64,000 nucleotides of DNA, from positions 79,755,201 to 79,819,200 of the forward strand of contig OZ038422.1 in the NCBI GenBank assembly GCA_964036155.1. Reading direction: 5' to 3'. The stretch's first letter is position 1; every line of letters begins with the position of its first letter. Positions 32,561 to 45,400 of the stretch are shown piece after piece. A model generated the notes under the pieces. It was not told the DNA's origin, did no database searches, and was given only the letters and a program-made list of their open reading frames with translations. A program made the translations under genes and the position numbers. The stretch is from Diploscapter coronatus (taxonomy: Eukaryota > Nematoda > Chromadorea > Rhabditida > Rhabditidae).

Positions 32561-35500
32561 TCACATTTCAAATTCATTGGGTAAATCAACGTAACCGTAA
32601 TAATCGGTGTCTTCCAGAATTCGATTTGATAGGGCAACTTTCAACTGAAAATATTGAAATAAAGAAATCAATGTGCAGGTCTTTAATTACTGTTTTCATC
32701 CAAATCTGGCTGACTCTCATTCGTCTCTCGACTCCAACTTTCTCTACTTTTGAGGAGGATTATACCAAAAAAATATTCTAAAAGTAAAGGAAAGGGTCAT
32801 GACTGTTTCCAAATGATTTTTTTTTATAAATCCACTAATCTACCACTAAGCGACAGTCGCCTCACTTTGCACAACATCTAAAGTTAGAAGCGTCGAGGAA
32901 AAGAGGAGCGAGAGAACGAATGAGAAGCCAGGATCAGATTTGGATGAAAAGCAGTATAGTTAATATAAATTCCAACTTGGTCGAACGATGGACGATTTTG
33001 TGCTTCAACATTCCAACATTGCGTCAACAACAAGAACCTTGAATTTATTCAATTTAGAGAAAACATTAAAGAATTTGCAAGCATACAGTTTCTCCTCGCA
33101 AAGTTTTGGCTTCTCGAGTCGATTTCCATCGATCACGAATTTCTGCAATTCGGCAGAAGCGATTCCCCTGTAGGGCATTTCGCCGAACGAGAAGATTTCC
33201 CAAATCGTCACTCCGAAAGACCAACTAAATTAGAGAAAAAACTTGATGAACATGAATCAAAATCTTACACATCGCTCATTTCACTAAATGATTTTAGGTC
33301 AAATGTCTCTGGCGCAGACCATCTGAAATTTGATTAAAACTTTTAAAGCTGATAAGAACGGTTATACAATAAATAAATTGTATAGATATTATACCTGACC
33401 GGAAGCAATTTGTGTTTACAGTCATTTTCATTCTCTTCGCTCTTGGCACAGATTGACATTCCGAAATCAGATATCTGATTTGTTTATAATTTTGATAAGA
33501 AAAATACATTTTTGAAACTGACTTTTGCTATTCTATCTTTACTTATCAATACATTTCGAGCCGCTAAATCGCGATGAATAATATCCCTTGATGTTATGTG
33601 ACTCTTAATTAAAAGCATAGATCATAATTATTATATTTTTACCATTCCATTACAAATTTGCCAGGTAAAAGAAATCAACTCCTTCAATATTTCTTTTTCA
33701 TCGTTCTTAAAACAGCATTTTAAAATAGAAACATTCGATTAATGCACACTTCGATTTTGTCATGCTCAATTTTTCCGACATAATTTTTCAGATCACCCAA
33801 ATCACAGAATTCAAGAACTATTTGCTGCGTAAAATTATCAAATGAATAGCCATACATGCTAAAAAAATTGTTTTAGTACAGCTATTTTGATTGTTAAATT
33901 TAGATAATTACCATATTACGTTCGGATGATATTCCAATATCTTCATAATTTCGATTTCCTTCCGAAAATCATCCAAGTCGTTTTCAGTTGCGTAACTTAG
34001 TGCCCTTTTGATGGCTATCTTGAAGTTAAATTAACATTTTTCCCCAGTAGAAGTTAATTTACATCTGTAGACTCATTCGGTTGTTTTGAGTACAACTTGG
34101 AACTTAAATTTCGGCTAATTTTGAATGCTGGTATATCGCCTAAAATATTTAGCTGAATTTAATACATTACTTAAAGATTTTTAAAATTTTTATTAAACTA
34201 TAAATCATTACCATAAAGAATTCCTTTAAACACTTCCGAGAAAGTTCCATTTCCAATCGGAGATTCCAAATTTATCTCCAATTTATCATCGTCAATGGTC
34301 CAAGGATCGCTAGATTTCATTTTGAAAGTTATTTAATGTCAAAATTATTTACTCGTTGAGAACAGTTTGATTACGCGAACGTTGTTCAGCGTGTTTTCTA
34401 AATATACTCTTGATTAGAATATTAATGCCGGGTGTTTCAAGTAATTCCGCCAACATTTTCATTTCATGCAAATATTTTAATATTGATATTACTTGTAGAT
34501 TTTGAAGAGCGCCAACGCTCTTGTTCTTCGTTTAGTTGAAATGCATATTATAATTGTAATTGAAATCAAAATTATGATAACAATACAACTTGCAACTGTA
34601 ATGTAAACTAAAATAATATCTTAAATAATTGGCATATTTTAAACCATGTCTACTTATTATTCTATGTTTATCATTAGTTTTTGGTAAAGTAGTCGTTTCA
34701 GGTCTGGTAGAACTGCTAATGACTGAATGCTCAGTTGATCGATGTGTAGTTAACTCAGATGTAGTTAATTTGGGTGTAGGGGCGGGCTAAAATTAATAAA
34801 TAAAACCAAATTCTGCATTTAAAATTATCTAGTATAATGTCAAAGAGAATAATTCTTCTTCAAATGCTTCTGTCTGATATTGTAATTCTATTCAGACATG
34901 CCACTTCGAGGTTTGGCTTGACTGATTTTTCAAGCCTAAATCTCAAGAAGTGTTCCAAATGATATGTTTTATCCTATCATGTTACGAAGTTATATAAATC
35001 TGAATGTCCGTAAAGTTTGCAACGAATAACTTGCCTCTTCAAACCTAATGCAATGAACTTCATCTATAGGACGTTCACTATGATCATTAAACTCTATTTT
35101 CCAAATCCCATTATCACAATAATACTCCATGTCTCCATTCAAAAATGTGCATGTGTTTGTGGAATCGGACGCATGTGCTTCGACGTAATCTTGATCATTA
35201 AGACATGTAACCCAATACCTGAATATGCCACCAAATAATTTCATATTCACGAAGAAAAAATGATTTTATTGGGTTGTTGCATAAGTTCTGTCCATTTTTT
35301 AAAATACTTTCTTGTAGTCTAATGGATCCGAATGGAGTTTTCGATATTAGCACCCTGGAGACTGGCTTTCATTCCGTGCTGTTTTTGATTCCGTCACTAC
35401 TTAGATTACAGTTAAATAACGAGCAGGATAAAAATTAACTCTTAGAGAATCATTCGTGAAAATTCTCAGATAATTCCTTCACAATATTATTTAGAATTGA

Positions 35501-37399
35501 CGGGGCCCTTCGTTGATATACAACCTGACTCGTTTCGGACACATTCTATTTTTTCAGATAAGAAGAGAGTAAGGGGTGAAAATCGAAACTTCCGAATGGT
35601 GAGCAAAGTAGATATTTCCGTAATCGAGGTTAAGAAATTTCGGCACTGTGGAGTGAGTGAGTGAGTAGAGTAGTACTTTCAGATAATATCAAATTTGATT
35701 AGAGAATTCATTTTATTTGCCCAGGAAAGATCCTCCAATCATAGGGTAATAATACCGAACATTCTACTAGCTGATTAGCTGTAATCTAAGTAGTAACGGA
35801 TTAAAAACAGTATGGAATGAAAATCCAAAGTCTTCAGGGTGCTAATATCGAAAATCCCATTCTGATTCATTAGACTACAAGAAAGTAGTACATTTAAAAA
35901 ATGGACAGAACTTATACAACAACCCACTACTAACTTGCAGGTATTAAACCATGTTTCATTCTCCAAGGGTTTTGCTTCAGTAGTGTAAGCAGACATCGAA
36001 TGATTACATGAGCCATTGTATAAGTTCTGTTGGTCTATTACATATATGAATTTATTAATGATTTAGAATTATACCCCAGCTGGAGCAGGTTGTATTGGGT
36101 CAGGACATTTTGTACAGGTACCTAAAATTATATAGGCCATCATTCGAAATTAGTCATAATTTTTCAAACAATTTAAGAAATGGAAGAATACGAAATCTTT
36201 GATGTTAGTCATTGTGATCTATCTGTATCATTTATGCTAATTTATATTTTAGAAAAAAAAAACGTTTCTAATATTTCTTTACTTTCTTCTGTAGCATAGC
36301 AATAGATTTGATCAACAGGCACAAATAGAGTACGGTCACTGTAAACATCCACCATCCAAGTACCTAATATTATTTAAAATATAATGAATTTGACAAAATA
36401 ATAAAAAGGGGAATTGAATCCAATTTACGTGATAACTACTATTTGACGATATTATGGTGCGACGGAATGACTTTATATCAAATTATTTAGTGTTGCACGT
36501 CTCTTCAAAGATGAGATTTTCGTCATTTGACAAACTCACTCCGTCGAATAGAAACTACCGATTTGCATGCGATATTATTTCAGTCATAAAATAAGATCGG
36601 CGTGATTAAAACACCGAATATTACCATTTACGCATTCATAATAAATGAATTGATATCCGCCTATACAGCTCTGATTTTCCGAAATATATGCGGTTATATT
36701 CAGACCGCTAGTTACACCACCATCGCATTCCACATGAAATCTCAAGCAATATAAATTATACACTTTAGCTCAATTAGTTAAAATTCGGAATAATGTGATT
36801 TTAACATTATTGGCTAAAATCCACTGAAATATAAACCTGCAAGATCAATACCTGCATATGGTATCATTAATAAATTCTATCCCAATAGTACTTGGACTAA
36901 TAAGCGTATCATTTATAGTACACTCTAATTTGACATCAGTGTCCTAAATATCGAGTCGTATGTAGAATATAGATAAATTATAAAAAGGGAACTATTTGAA
37001 TCATAATCCGATTCGGGACTTTTTCACCGCAATTGCGATGTGATGGTCTATTTTTTCGATGCTGTGTGGTGGCCAAATTTCACAAAAGTGCCAAGTCTGG
37101 TCATAATAAATCGTCAACGACATACATTGGGTTGAACAACTTGCGGTCGTGGTGAACCTGAACACGTAGAGCATGCGTCTAAAATAATGATCATTTTGAT
37201 TTTTATCAAACTAAAATTGAGCAAGTATATTGACCTGTTGATTGGGTAGATTGTACTGTCGTTGAAGATATTATCGTCGAGCCTGAATGTTCAAATTTAC
37301 ACAAATTTATCATAAAATATCGATATAAACGTTTTAAACGATCCAACCTTCGACTCTGAAGCTCACGTGTAGAGTTGTAATAATAAATAACATGTGCAT
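32561..37399 (-). CDS. Receptor tyrosine kinase with a novel modular ectodomain, copy 2
   Basis: The signal-peptide exon is 37399-37348 (MHMLFIITTLHVSFRVE). A Thr/Ser linker and two cysteine cassettes follow (CSTCSGSPRPQVVQPN; CDGGVTSGLNITAYISEN; YYECVNGTWMVDV; VPVDQIYCY; CTKCPDPIQPAPAG; YYCDNGIWKIE; DEVHC). Next come a Thr/Ser/Pro stalk (about 34785-34665), a transmembrane helix (VASCIVIIILISITIIICIS) and the kinase: IGNGTFSEVFKG, IAIKRAL, HRDLAARN, SDFGMS, RWSAPE and CWNVEAQNRPSF. The stop codon ends at 32561. The junction between the last cassette exon (about 35219-35033) and the stalk does not close in phase with the sites I found; a small exon may be missing. The activation loop lacks tyrosine, as in copy 1. 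The last intron carries a MITE-like element (32685-32958). Confidence 0.75.
32685..32958. mobile_element. MITE-like element in the last intron of kinase copy 2
   Basis: Left end TACTGTTTTCATCCAAATCTG mirrors right end CAGATTTGGATGAAAAGCAGTA. The similarity continues inward (CTCATTCGTCTCTCG against CGAGAGAACGAATGAG). No coding capacity. Confidence 0.65.
35269..35928. mobile_element. Foldback/MITE-like element, copy B
   Basis: Same family as the element at 22736-23346 and in the same intron of the paralogous gene (between cassette exons b2 and c2). Left end TTGGGTTGTTGCATAAGTT; right end AACTTATACAACAACCCAC. The insertion therefore predates the segmental duplication. Copy B has extra internal sequence, including a GTGAG run near 35652-35665. 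Confidence 0.7.
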
Positions 37400-38525
37400 A
37401 TTAGAAAATTTCATGACTGAGGATTATACGTTCTGATTCAGCAAATATATTATTCTTCAGAAAACTATAAAAGATATTAGCACGCTTCATTATCATAGGC
37501 TTATTTCTCTTATTCAAAATGTTATGTTATGGTTGAAACAATGAAAATGTCAAATATCGATTTTCGCATTAGAATTGTCGAGAATCTTCACGCATTAAAT
37601 GGGAATTATAAGACGACATTTGGCAGTTTGTAACATGCCGGAGGTAGAGAACTAACGACATAAATCGACGATAAGTAGGCTACATGTTCCGCCTGCAATC
37701 AGATTCTAATGCGACGTTAATCTATAGTGTTTCATGATCAAATGTTTGAATAATAAAACGGGGAACAATTAATTTAAGGACCCGTTCATACTTACAATCA
37801 GTTTATAGCGGCCACTCTAAAAACTAAGTGACAACTACAGGGAGCCAGAAATATCGCCAATTTTTAAGATTAATGAGATGAAGCGTTTTCGCAATTGCTG
37901 ATTTATACTTCGGCTAACTAAATTATTTTTGATCGGAAAGCTTTTAGGGTTACTATCATTTTCTCGGAAAAGTATTCGAACAACTTTTTCGTGATTTCGT
38001 TAGTCAAAAGTGTTTGATTTTTTTCTGTTAATTGTTACGTTGTTTCATGCGTCAAACCGAGAAGATTCGATATGAAAATGACCACCATGATAAATATCGA
38101 TTTATACGAGTGGCAGATAAAACTCATTTTTGTAATCTTGAGATACGGTATCATTTATGAATCAAATGATGAACGAACAATGCAAAGTGGGGGGCTGTGC
38201 ATGAAAATTTTAAAAAATCGATTTAACAAAAATCAGTATGCACAACCCGATAGAATTCGCTGACTAATTGACTCTAAGAAATACTAATCGTCGAATAGAT
38301 CGAGCCAGGCTTTGATTGATTGATTGATTTGGTCGAATGGCTCCGTGGATAAGGCACGCGGTCTTCGTATCATTGCTTATCCACCACGATATTGTACGTT
38401 GGTTTGCCCTGAACAAATTTTTCATTTTTCTGCAAAATAATGTTTCAAATTAGTAAAATTTAAAGAAATAATCGAGTTTTGATAGGCAGAGGTGCTGTCT
38501 ATAAAACAAAAAAAAAACTCTCGAA
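37400..38525. other. Upstream flank of kinase copy 2; tetranucleotide run; 3' flank of MICOS10
   Basis: Bases 37400-37790 match the flank of the pseudogene relic (24829-25220). Right of that the sequence is unique. It includes four tandem GATT units near 38314-38329 and a tRNA-like stretch at about 38336-38395 that I could not fold fully. No coding gene seen. Confidence 0.5.
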
Positions 38526-38952
38526 CTAAGATACCTGAGCGTCCTGGCCAGCAGGAACCTTCTTGCCGTGGAGGAGGTAGGGCTGTGCGAGGTCGTGGCG
38601 GCAGTTCGACCAGCCCATTCCGAGGCCGACGCCTGAGCCGAACCAGATTGGGAATGCTCGGCCCTGAAAAATTCGAAATTAAGTTTTTATGAAATTCTAT
38701 TTTTTATCTTTGTTTCTAGGAATATTCAGTTTGAAGATGTTGGTAAAATAGAAAAATCATATAGACATTCTAAAATTCCTCGGTTTGTACCTTGAAAATG
38801 GCGACGCTAGTGACGATTCCGAGGGCTACGCCGCCGCTGATTTTGAGCAATGAATCAGCGAAACACCTGAAATTTGCAATTTAACTGTTTTTCTTCGATT
38901 TTTCGACCGACCTGTCCCATTTTTCACCCAACTCCTCTTCGCCACGAGTCAT
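38526..38952 (-). CDS. MICOS10: MICOS complex subunit MIC10
   Basis: Three exons (38952-38912, 38866-38791, 38663-38526) join in phase to 84 residues, close to the human length. The N terminus [14 protein letters not shown] leads into [20 protein letters not shown], a first membrane segment. The second segment holds the diagnostic glycine motif [10 protein letters not shown], then [18 protein letters not shown]10 oligomerises through these glycine motifs in the mitochondrial inner membrane and bends it at cristae junctions. It was missed as a long open frame because it is split into short exons. I end it at the TAG after DAQVS; a further spliced exon is possible but not needed. Confidence 0.93.
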
Positions 38953-39457
38953 TTTGACAAATTCCTGAAACGTCGAAATTTAATAGAAATGCAATAAAAG
39001 TCTAAAATGAAAAAAATCGATATTTCGCTTTCGATAGAACGAAATTCTGAAGAAAAGATACCAATTTATAAAACATCTCTTTATCGATAATGATTTTCTG
39101 ATATTATCACGAAATATTCAGGAATAAAACAACAGTTACCATCAAAATCGTTACAATCTTTAGAAGGCTGAAGGGCATGGTAATGAGAAAGAAGAGAACA
39201 AGCTAAATTAAAAGTTGGAAAGATTATAAGGACTAAATGAATGTTCTACCCAAATTGCGATTTTTTTTCCAATCGTCAACATTATAAGACAACTCTTTCG
39301 GGTCTCGTATCAAAAGAGAAAATTCAAGGAATTTCATTAAGAAAGACGATATTGACCATGAGGATGGGAAATAAAAAAAAAATCCGCCTCTGCTTTGGAC
39401 ATATTTTGAGGAAAAGAAAATATTTTCAGAGCAAAATATGAGATATAATTTGCTGTT
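38953..39457. other. Gap between MICOS10 and the 3' end of the Gln-rich gene (both minus)
   Basis: Holds the 3' UTR of the upstream minus-strand gene and the MICOS10 promoter. At about 500 bp it is wider than a typical nematode operon gap. No supported frame. Confidence 0.5.
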
Positions 39458-42400
39458 CTAGAAATACCGGTGGTTCGGATTGGCATAGCCGGGGAAAGAA
39501 CTGTTATAGGGTGCTTGTGGAGTCGACTGGCTTGGGGTCGTCTGAAAACTTCATTTTCGTATTTTATATCTTTCTAGAATGTTCATCTGTTCAAATTTAT
39601 AACTTATCAGTGTGATTTATTACTCTTTTCTGATAACTATGATACTTATCGAGATATGCTAATAATAACTTTTCGGCAGGGCCCACTCCTTAAAGATACC
39701 CTTTTTCAGAAAAATGCGAGTCTTTTTCATTTCAATTCTTTCCTTTTCACTTTTAGAGTTGTGCTTTATTTCGTTATCCCAGGAGAAATTTCGTTAAAGC
39801 TTATCACTTTCCTTAGAAACGTATTCATTTCATTTTCACCGAAAAATGTTCATTGAAGTAGTGCTGACATTTTATCATCGCCACTTCGATGATAGAGAGC
39901 AGAAAAGAGTTTGCAACCGCAAAGATTCATCCTCATCCCTCAATCAATGATGAGAGGTAGTAATTGAAAAGGAATTCGAATATTTTACAAGCTAACTCAT
40001 ATGCAGCTCTGAAACTTGCAAGTTTGCTTCTATGCTAGATGGAATAAAATATAGAATGATAAATCTCACTTCGGAAATTTGATTATGAAAATGTACCTGT
40101 TGCGAAGACAAGGAAGCAGGTGGTTGTCGCTGCATCTGTGTCTGTGCTTGCTGTTGCTGCTGCCGCTGCTGCTGATCTGCCTCGATCGGATTGTAGGGAT
40201 TGCCGAGCAGCGATTTGCCGCTCCTCGAGGCCATCGACATCGTTGCCTGCTGTGCTGATGCTGGAGGACCGGAATAAGCTGCAAAATTCATAAATTCATT
40301 TAAAAAAAAAAAAAACATTTTTTTTCGGACTATTGAAAGATGATTGAGATATGCTTCAAAATTTCCATATCAATTCTTTTGAAAAGAAGGATCTGATGAT
40401 TAATGTTTTCCAGGGCTATAAATTTTGAACACGATTCAATACACGAAACGACACGAGTGCCAATAGTGTTGTGTTGTGTCGTGTAAAAAATTGCAACCCT
40501 GATTTTTTGCGTATTTGACCAACAAAATTAATTTTAAAAATATACTCCGAATCTCAAATTTATTTTGAATTTTTCCTTTGAAATAATTCAGATACGCTTC
40601 AAAAATCTAATATATTTAGAAAGAACATTAAAAAGCAACGAGTGTCTGTGAACGAACGATATAAGCAAAGAAAACTAACAGAAATATCCTCTTCCACTGG
40701 TCGAATCGACTGGTCGATTTGCCTGACTCTGCATCGGCTGCTGCTGCTGGGACATTTGAGGGTAAGTCCTACACATATTCTTTATTTTGAGGAAAAATTC
40801 TAAAATCCAACATACCCGTAAGAACTCATCACTGGCATTCTGGCACCGCTCGTGGAAGGCATGTCGTGGTCGAGCTGAGGATAGGATTGGGGCATCTGAA
40901 ATTATCAATTTTCAAAAATAAGAACAGAAAGTTTGAGTTTTGATTTTTAGAAAGAAAAAAAAACCAAGTATCTTATCGAATTGTAAAAATCTCAACCTGT
41001 TGTTGCATATTGAGATCTGTTTGCATCTGTCGTCTCTGATCATACCCTGCAGATGATCTGGCAGAATAACTGCCCCGTCCGATTCCCATTCTAGGTGGTG
41101 CAGCCTGAACGAGCGACGGTCTTCTGGGACCGCTCTGAGGAGTTGAACTCTGCTGGAACATGTTAGAATGGTACAGCGCGTCGTAAGAATCTGAAATATT
41201 CATTGTAAACTTCAATGAAGTATAAAGATTTTCGATCTTGCTAAGGCATCGATATTGGTTGCAAATGGTAGAGAGAATGCATGTTTCAAAAAATCATAAA
41301 TTTCAAAGAGAATTTCATAAAACTATATTCCCTCTCAAAAATAAGCTATATCGAAATCACAAGACATCACCAAAAGGGGTATTGATAAAATAGGATAGGG
41401 CATCATTTCTAACACTATTCTTCCGTTTGATGTCTTGCTGTTTCAAAATTGCATAAAACACCGTCAAAAGTAATGGAAATCCTTACGTGGCGAGACGGAT
41501 CCCTCGTTGGACTGTTGCTCCTTTGTCGCGCTTCCACTCCCCCCTGCGGAGACGATGTCGAGCACCTCGCCCCACTCCTCGTTGTCGCTCAGCTCTTCCA
41601 CGAACGATTTCGGATCGATCTTCGCGTCATTCCCAAAAATTCTCTGGAAAATAGGCAATTATTTTCAAAGAGAATGATAAAAGTCCAGGAAATTACGGAA
41701 TATAAAATAAGAGTTGGGCGTCTAGCTATTGAATTTGTTGTAACATAAAGTAATTGTATCTTTTCTGCATCGGTAAGTCGCACAAAAAAGTGAAATTTAT
41801 ATCTTATAGCTAGCACTGATACTGTTCGAGTGTCATTCACTCATACTTCTATCTTTCCTTTTACCTCTAACCACCTCTTTCCCACATGCTGTTAGCTCTT
41901 CTCTTTGCATCTATTTCCAGTAGTTGTATGCTAATAAAAATTGTGCTGATTACAAGTTCTGACTGACGCCACAAAAGTAAAAGCACAACAGATATAATCA
42001 GATAATAAGTCCCATTGTGATGGTTTAAAGAAAATTTCTTCCACCAACCTTATACTCGATGTATTCCTCGATGGTCGGTACCCGCTTGGTTTTGGACTTG
42101 TGTGGTCCGGCAGAACTGAAACTGCGCTCTTCGTCTTCATGAGGTGGAGAAGATGTGTGAGGACCTGAATTGAGAATAATTCTCTAGCCTAAACAATGAT
42201 AGCATTTTTAATTTGATATTCCTTTTCGATATTTTCATAAACACGATGAAAATTACCGCCAGTTTGCGATTGAAGGACAGGTCCATTTCGAACGCGCGTT
42301 TTGGCCGGAGATTGAGTGGATGACTGGGAGTAGCCTTCGGGGTATTGTGCACGAGGGTAGGGCTGCATCGGCATTCCCGCTGAAAAATTCTCATCTTTCA

Positions 42401-45400
42401 ATATTTTAATGTTTCATATAATGATTCAAGTATGTTTCAAAATTATCTCATAACGTAATGATTTCAATTGTTTAATTATTCTAAGTGCCTGAAAAAGTGA
42501 TTAAAAGCACTAGAATTTGTACCTTGTTGCATGTGCATAGAACTGGATGGCATGACTGACTGATGAGGCATTGACTGCGTCATCTGCGAATGCATCGAAG
42601 GGCGGGGCATTCCGGGAGAAGGATAGGCCAACTGATGGTAGGGGATTTGCTAAAATCCGAATGCTGAGTTCAACTTAACTCTAGAAACTTATTGGTTATT
42701 TAGAAACTACACTGTGCAATAATAGTGAATAAACTTAAAAAAAAAAAACAAATCCTAGAGAATATTAGATAAGAGTTGCTTTCTAAATTGTCGTTTCATG
42801 AAATCAAAATTGCTAATCTAAACTCGAAGGTTGAACTTCTAGTTTTTAGGCTAGTTTGAAAACAAATTTAATACCTGCGAGTATTCAGCCGGGCCAGCGA
42901 GTTGCTGAGAAGGGCCGTAACCAGGTGTCGTCTGCTGCAGGTGCATCGGTACCATTGTGGATGGGACCTGACCCATTCCAGATGGCACGCCCATAGGCGC
43001 ATGACCAGGGGCAGGAAGCAACGAACTTCTGCAGGTAAACAAGATATAAGGAAAATGCATCATGATGTTCTATATGATTTCTGTTAAGCTTTGTAAAAGA
43101 TAGGTTTAGATGAGTTTCAATAAATTAATTTAAGGGTTTCTTTTTAAAAATTTTACTTGTTCAAGTTTCATTTCGACAAAGAATGATTCAAAAAACCTTC
43201 AAGTTTTCGAATTTTCATCGGATTTTAGATTGAGTGATGCGCTTCAGCTTGGTAAAATTTATTGATTTCTGTCAACTTTTATCACTTTTAATTCAGTTGT
43301 AATCTTGATGTTTTATTCTTTTTTTCGAAATATTCTAACGATCATTTTTCATGTTGTTTTAATGTCTTGAAAATATTGAAATTCGACTATTTTTCTTTCT
43401 TTTCAGATATCTGTAATTGCATTAGTCTTGAATTTTCAGTATTCTTTTGGTTTTCAAATGTGTTGCGACAATTCTGTCGTTTTTGCAATGAGTCAAATTC
43501 AACCTTTACAAGCAACGAAGCTACACTAAATCCGAATCCTTTGAAAATCGTCACAAATCGCAATAAGCATACTCGAAAACTTGCCGATTGTTTCTGACTT
43601 TAAACCATTTTTTAATTTTCGTTTTTCTCGATCACGATTCCTGTTCCCGATCATTTAAAATTCAACATTTTTCAATCGTCATATCTCAATTCAACCAAAA
43701 ATGTCCCTACCTATTCATAGGAATCTGTGAGACAGGTGCAGGAGGAATGGTGCTGCTCGTGGCGAGTTGAGCGGCCTTCTTCCTTTCCTGGACCATAGTC
43801 TCGTAGACGTCTGACCATCGTTCGTTCTTCTCCCTCCTGGGCCGTTTCCACTCTGTCTGGTCTTTACCTTCCCCCTCCCTGTCTTCCTCTTGATTGCCCT
43901 CCGTCTGTCCTCCTTCCTCTGCACCGAATCTGCGGAACTTGCGTTGTTTCCACGGCTTAGGTTTCAAATGAAATAGGTGGACGTCTTCGAAAGCGGCCTC
44001 TTTGAGCACCACCAGTTGGAAGTCCTTTTTCGGTTTATTGCTCGGGACGGGTTCCGCAGATCTCTGTTCCTGTTCGGGCCCTGTGTCATCAGTCATTTCG
44101 AGCTGTTCCGACTCGGTTCCTGCAGGTCCGACTGGTATTCCCTCGTCTGTCTGCGTCGTTCTCTGAGCAGGTTGATCATCATTAGCGAGTTCTCGGAGGT
44201 CGGAATCGTTCGGAGCATCTTCGCGGTGAGCAGAATCCGATTTTAGGGTAGAAAGAGAAGAACTGGGCGCTGATTCAGAGGTCTTGACGGGAGGTGCACG
44301 TTCCGGTTCTGGCTCAGGCTGTTCAGACTGTTTTTCGGAAGTCGATGCGGGCTCAGAGGTCTTCAGCTCTGACGACGACGCCTCACCGCTCTACAAAATC
44401 AAACACTTTGTTTCTCTTCACTATTTTTTGAAGCTCATTTTGCATTTTCAACGAGATTTTTTTTAAGTTTTTATAAACAATTTCTGAATATTTTGTTAGT
44501 TTTCTATTTGACTTGAAACATTAGATGTTTCATATAAGGATTATTATTATTCCGAATACTTTAAGGAAGCATTGTTGTGGAAATTTTTGCCTTTTATTAT
44601 AATATTGAAACGTAAACTCGTTCATAAATAAATGTTTTCATGTTTCAAAGGACTTCATGAATAAAAAGTTTCAATTTCTTTTTGAATGAAGGAAAACTGG
44701 TCCTTCACTTCATGTTTCGATTTTCATTTATTTTCAATTTTAAAACTTATCATCTATCATTTTGAATTGGATTTTTGATCGTCATTTTTCTATTGGTCAT
44801 AATTTTTCAATTCACAACGAACTTGTTCAATAAATTATCCAGTGTTTGAAATTTGTTTTTGGTTTTTATTAAAGTTAGTTCTTATTTCAGCAAACAATAT
44901 TTGCGTTAAAATTTCTATTCTTCAATTTCGAACCAAGCTTATTTCAATAACTTTCTTTGATTTTCAATCAATAGAAATGATTAATCTTGTTCAGTTTTCA
45001 TGCTTCGTGCAAATTTTCAAAATAAAGAAAGAAAAGTCTTCAAACTAACCTTGTTATCTGCCTCCTTCTCCTTCTCTCGTTTTATTTCCTTTCTACTGTC
45101 TTTATCCGGACTCTTGCGCTGTTCCGAATCCTTCTCGTCCTCCTTGGCTTTGTCGCCGTCGTTCCAGCGGGAACCGCGTCTGCGTGCATCTTTGTCTTTG
45201 TTTCTGGAAAGGGTAGTTTTCTTTACTTTTTATTTCACAATCTTGTATAATTCTACAAAAGTTGATAGTTTTTTTTTTCTTTTTTTAAATATAATTAGGT
45301 TTACTCGAAATTGTACGAATTTAGAAAAATGGTTCCTTTCTTCATTTTCCTTTTTTTTTTTGTAAATTTCTAACCTATCAGGCGATCTGGACCTCTCCCT

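Noticed and set aside
38334..38395. tRNA-like stretch (GGCTCCGTGGATAAGGCAC then GCGGTCTTCGTATC)
   Set aside because: It resembles a D-arm plus anticodon arm, but I find no complementary acceptor stem and no GGTTCGA-type T-arm. At best it is a decayed tRNA-derived repeat.
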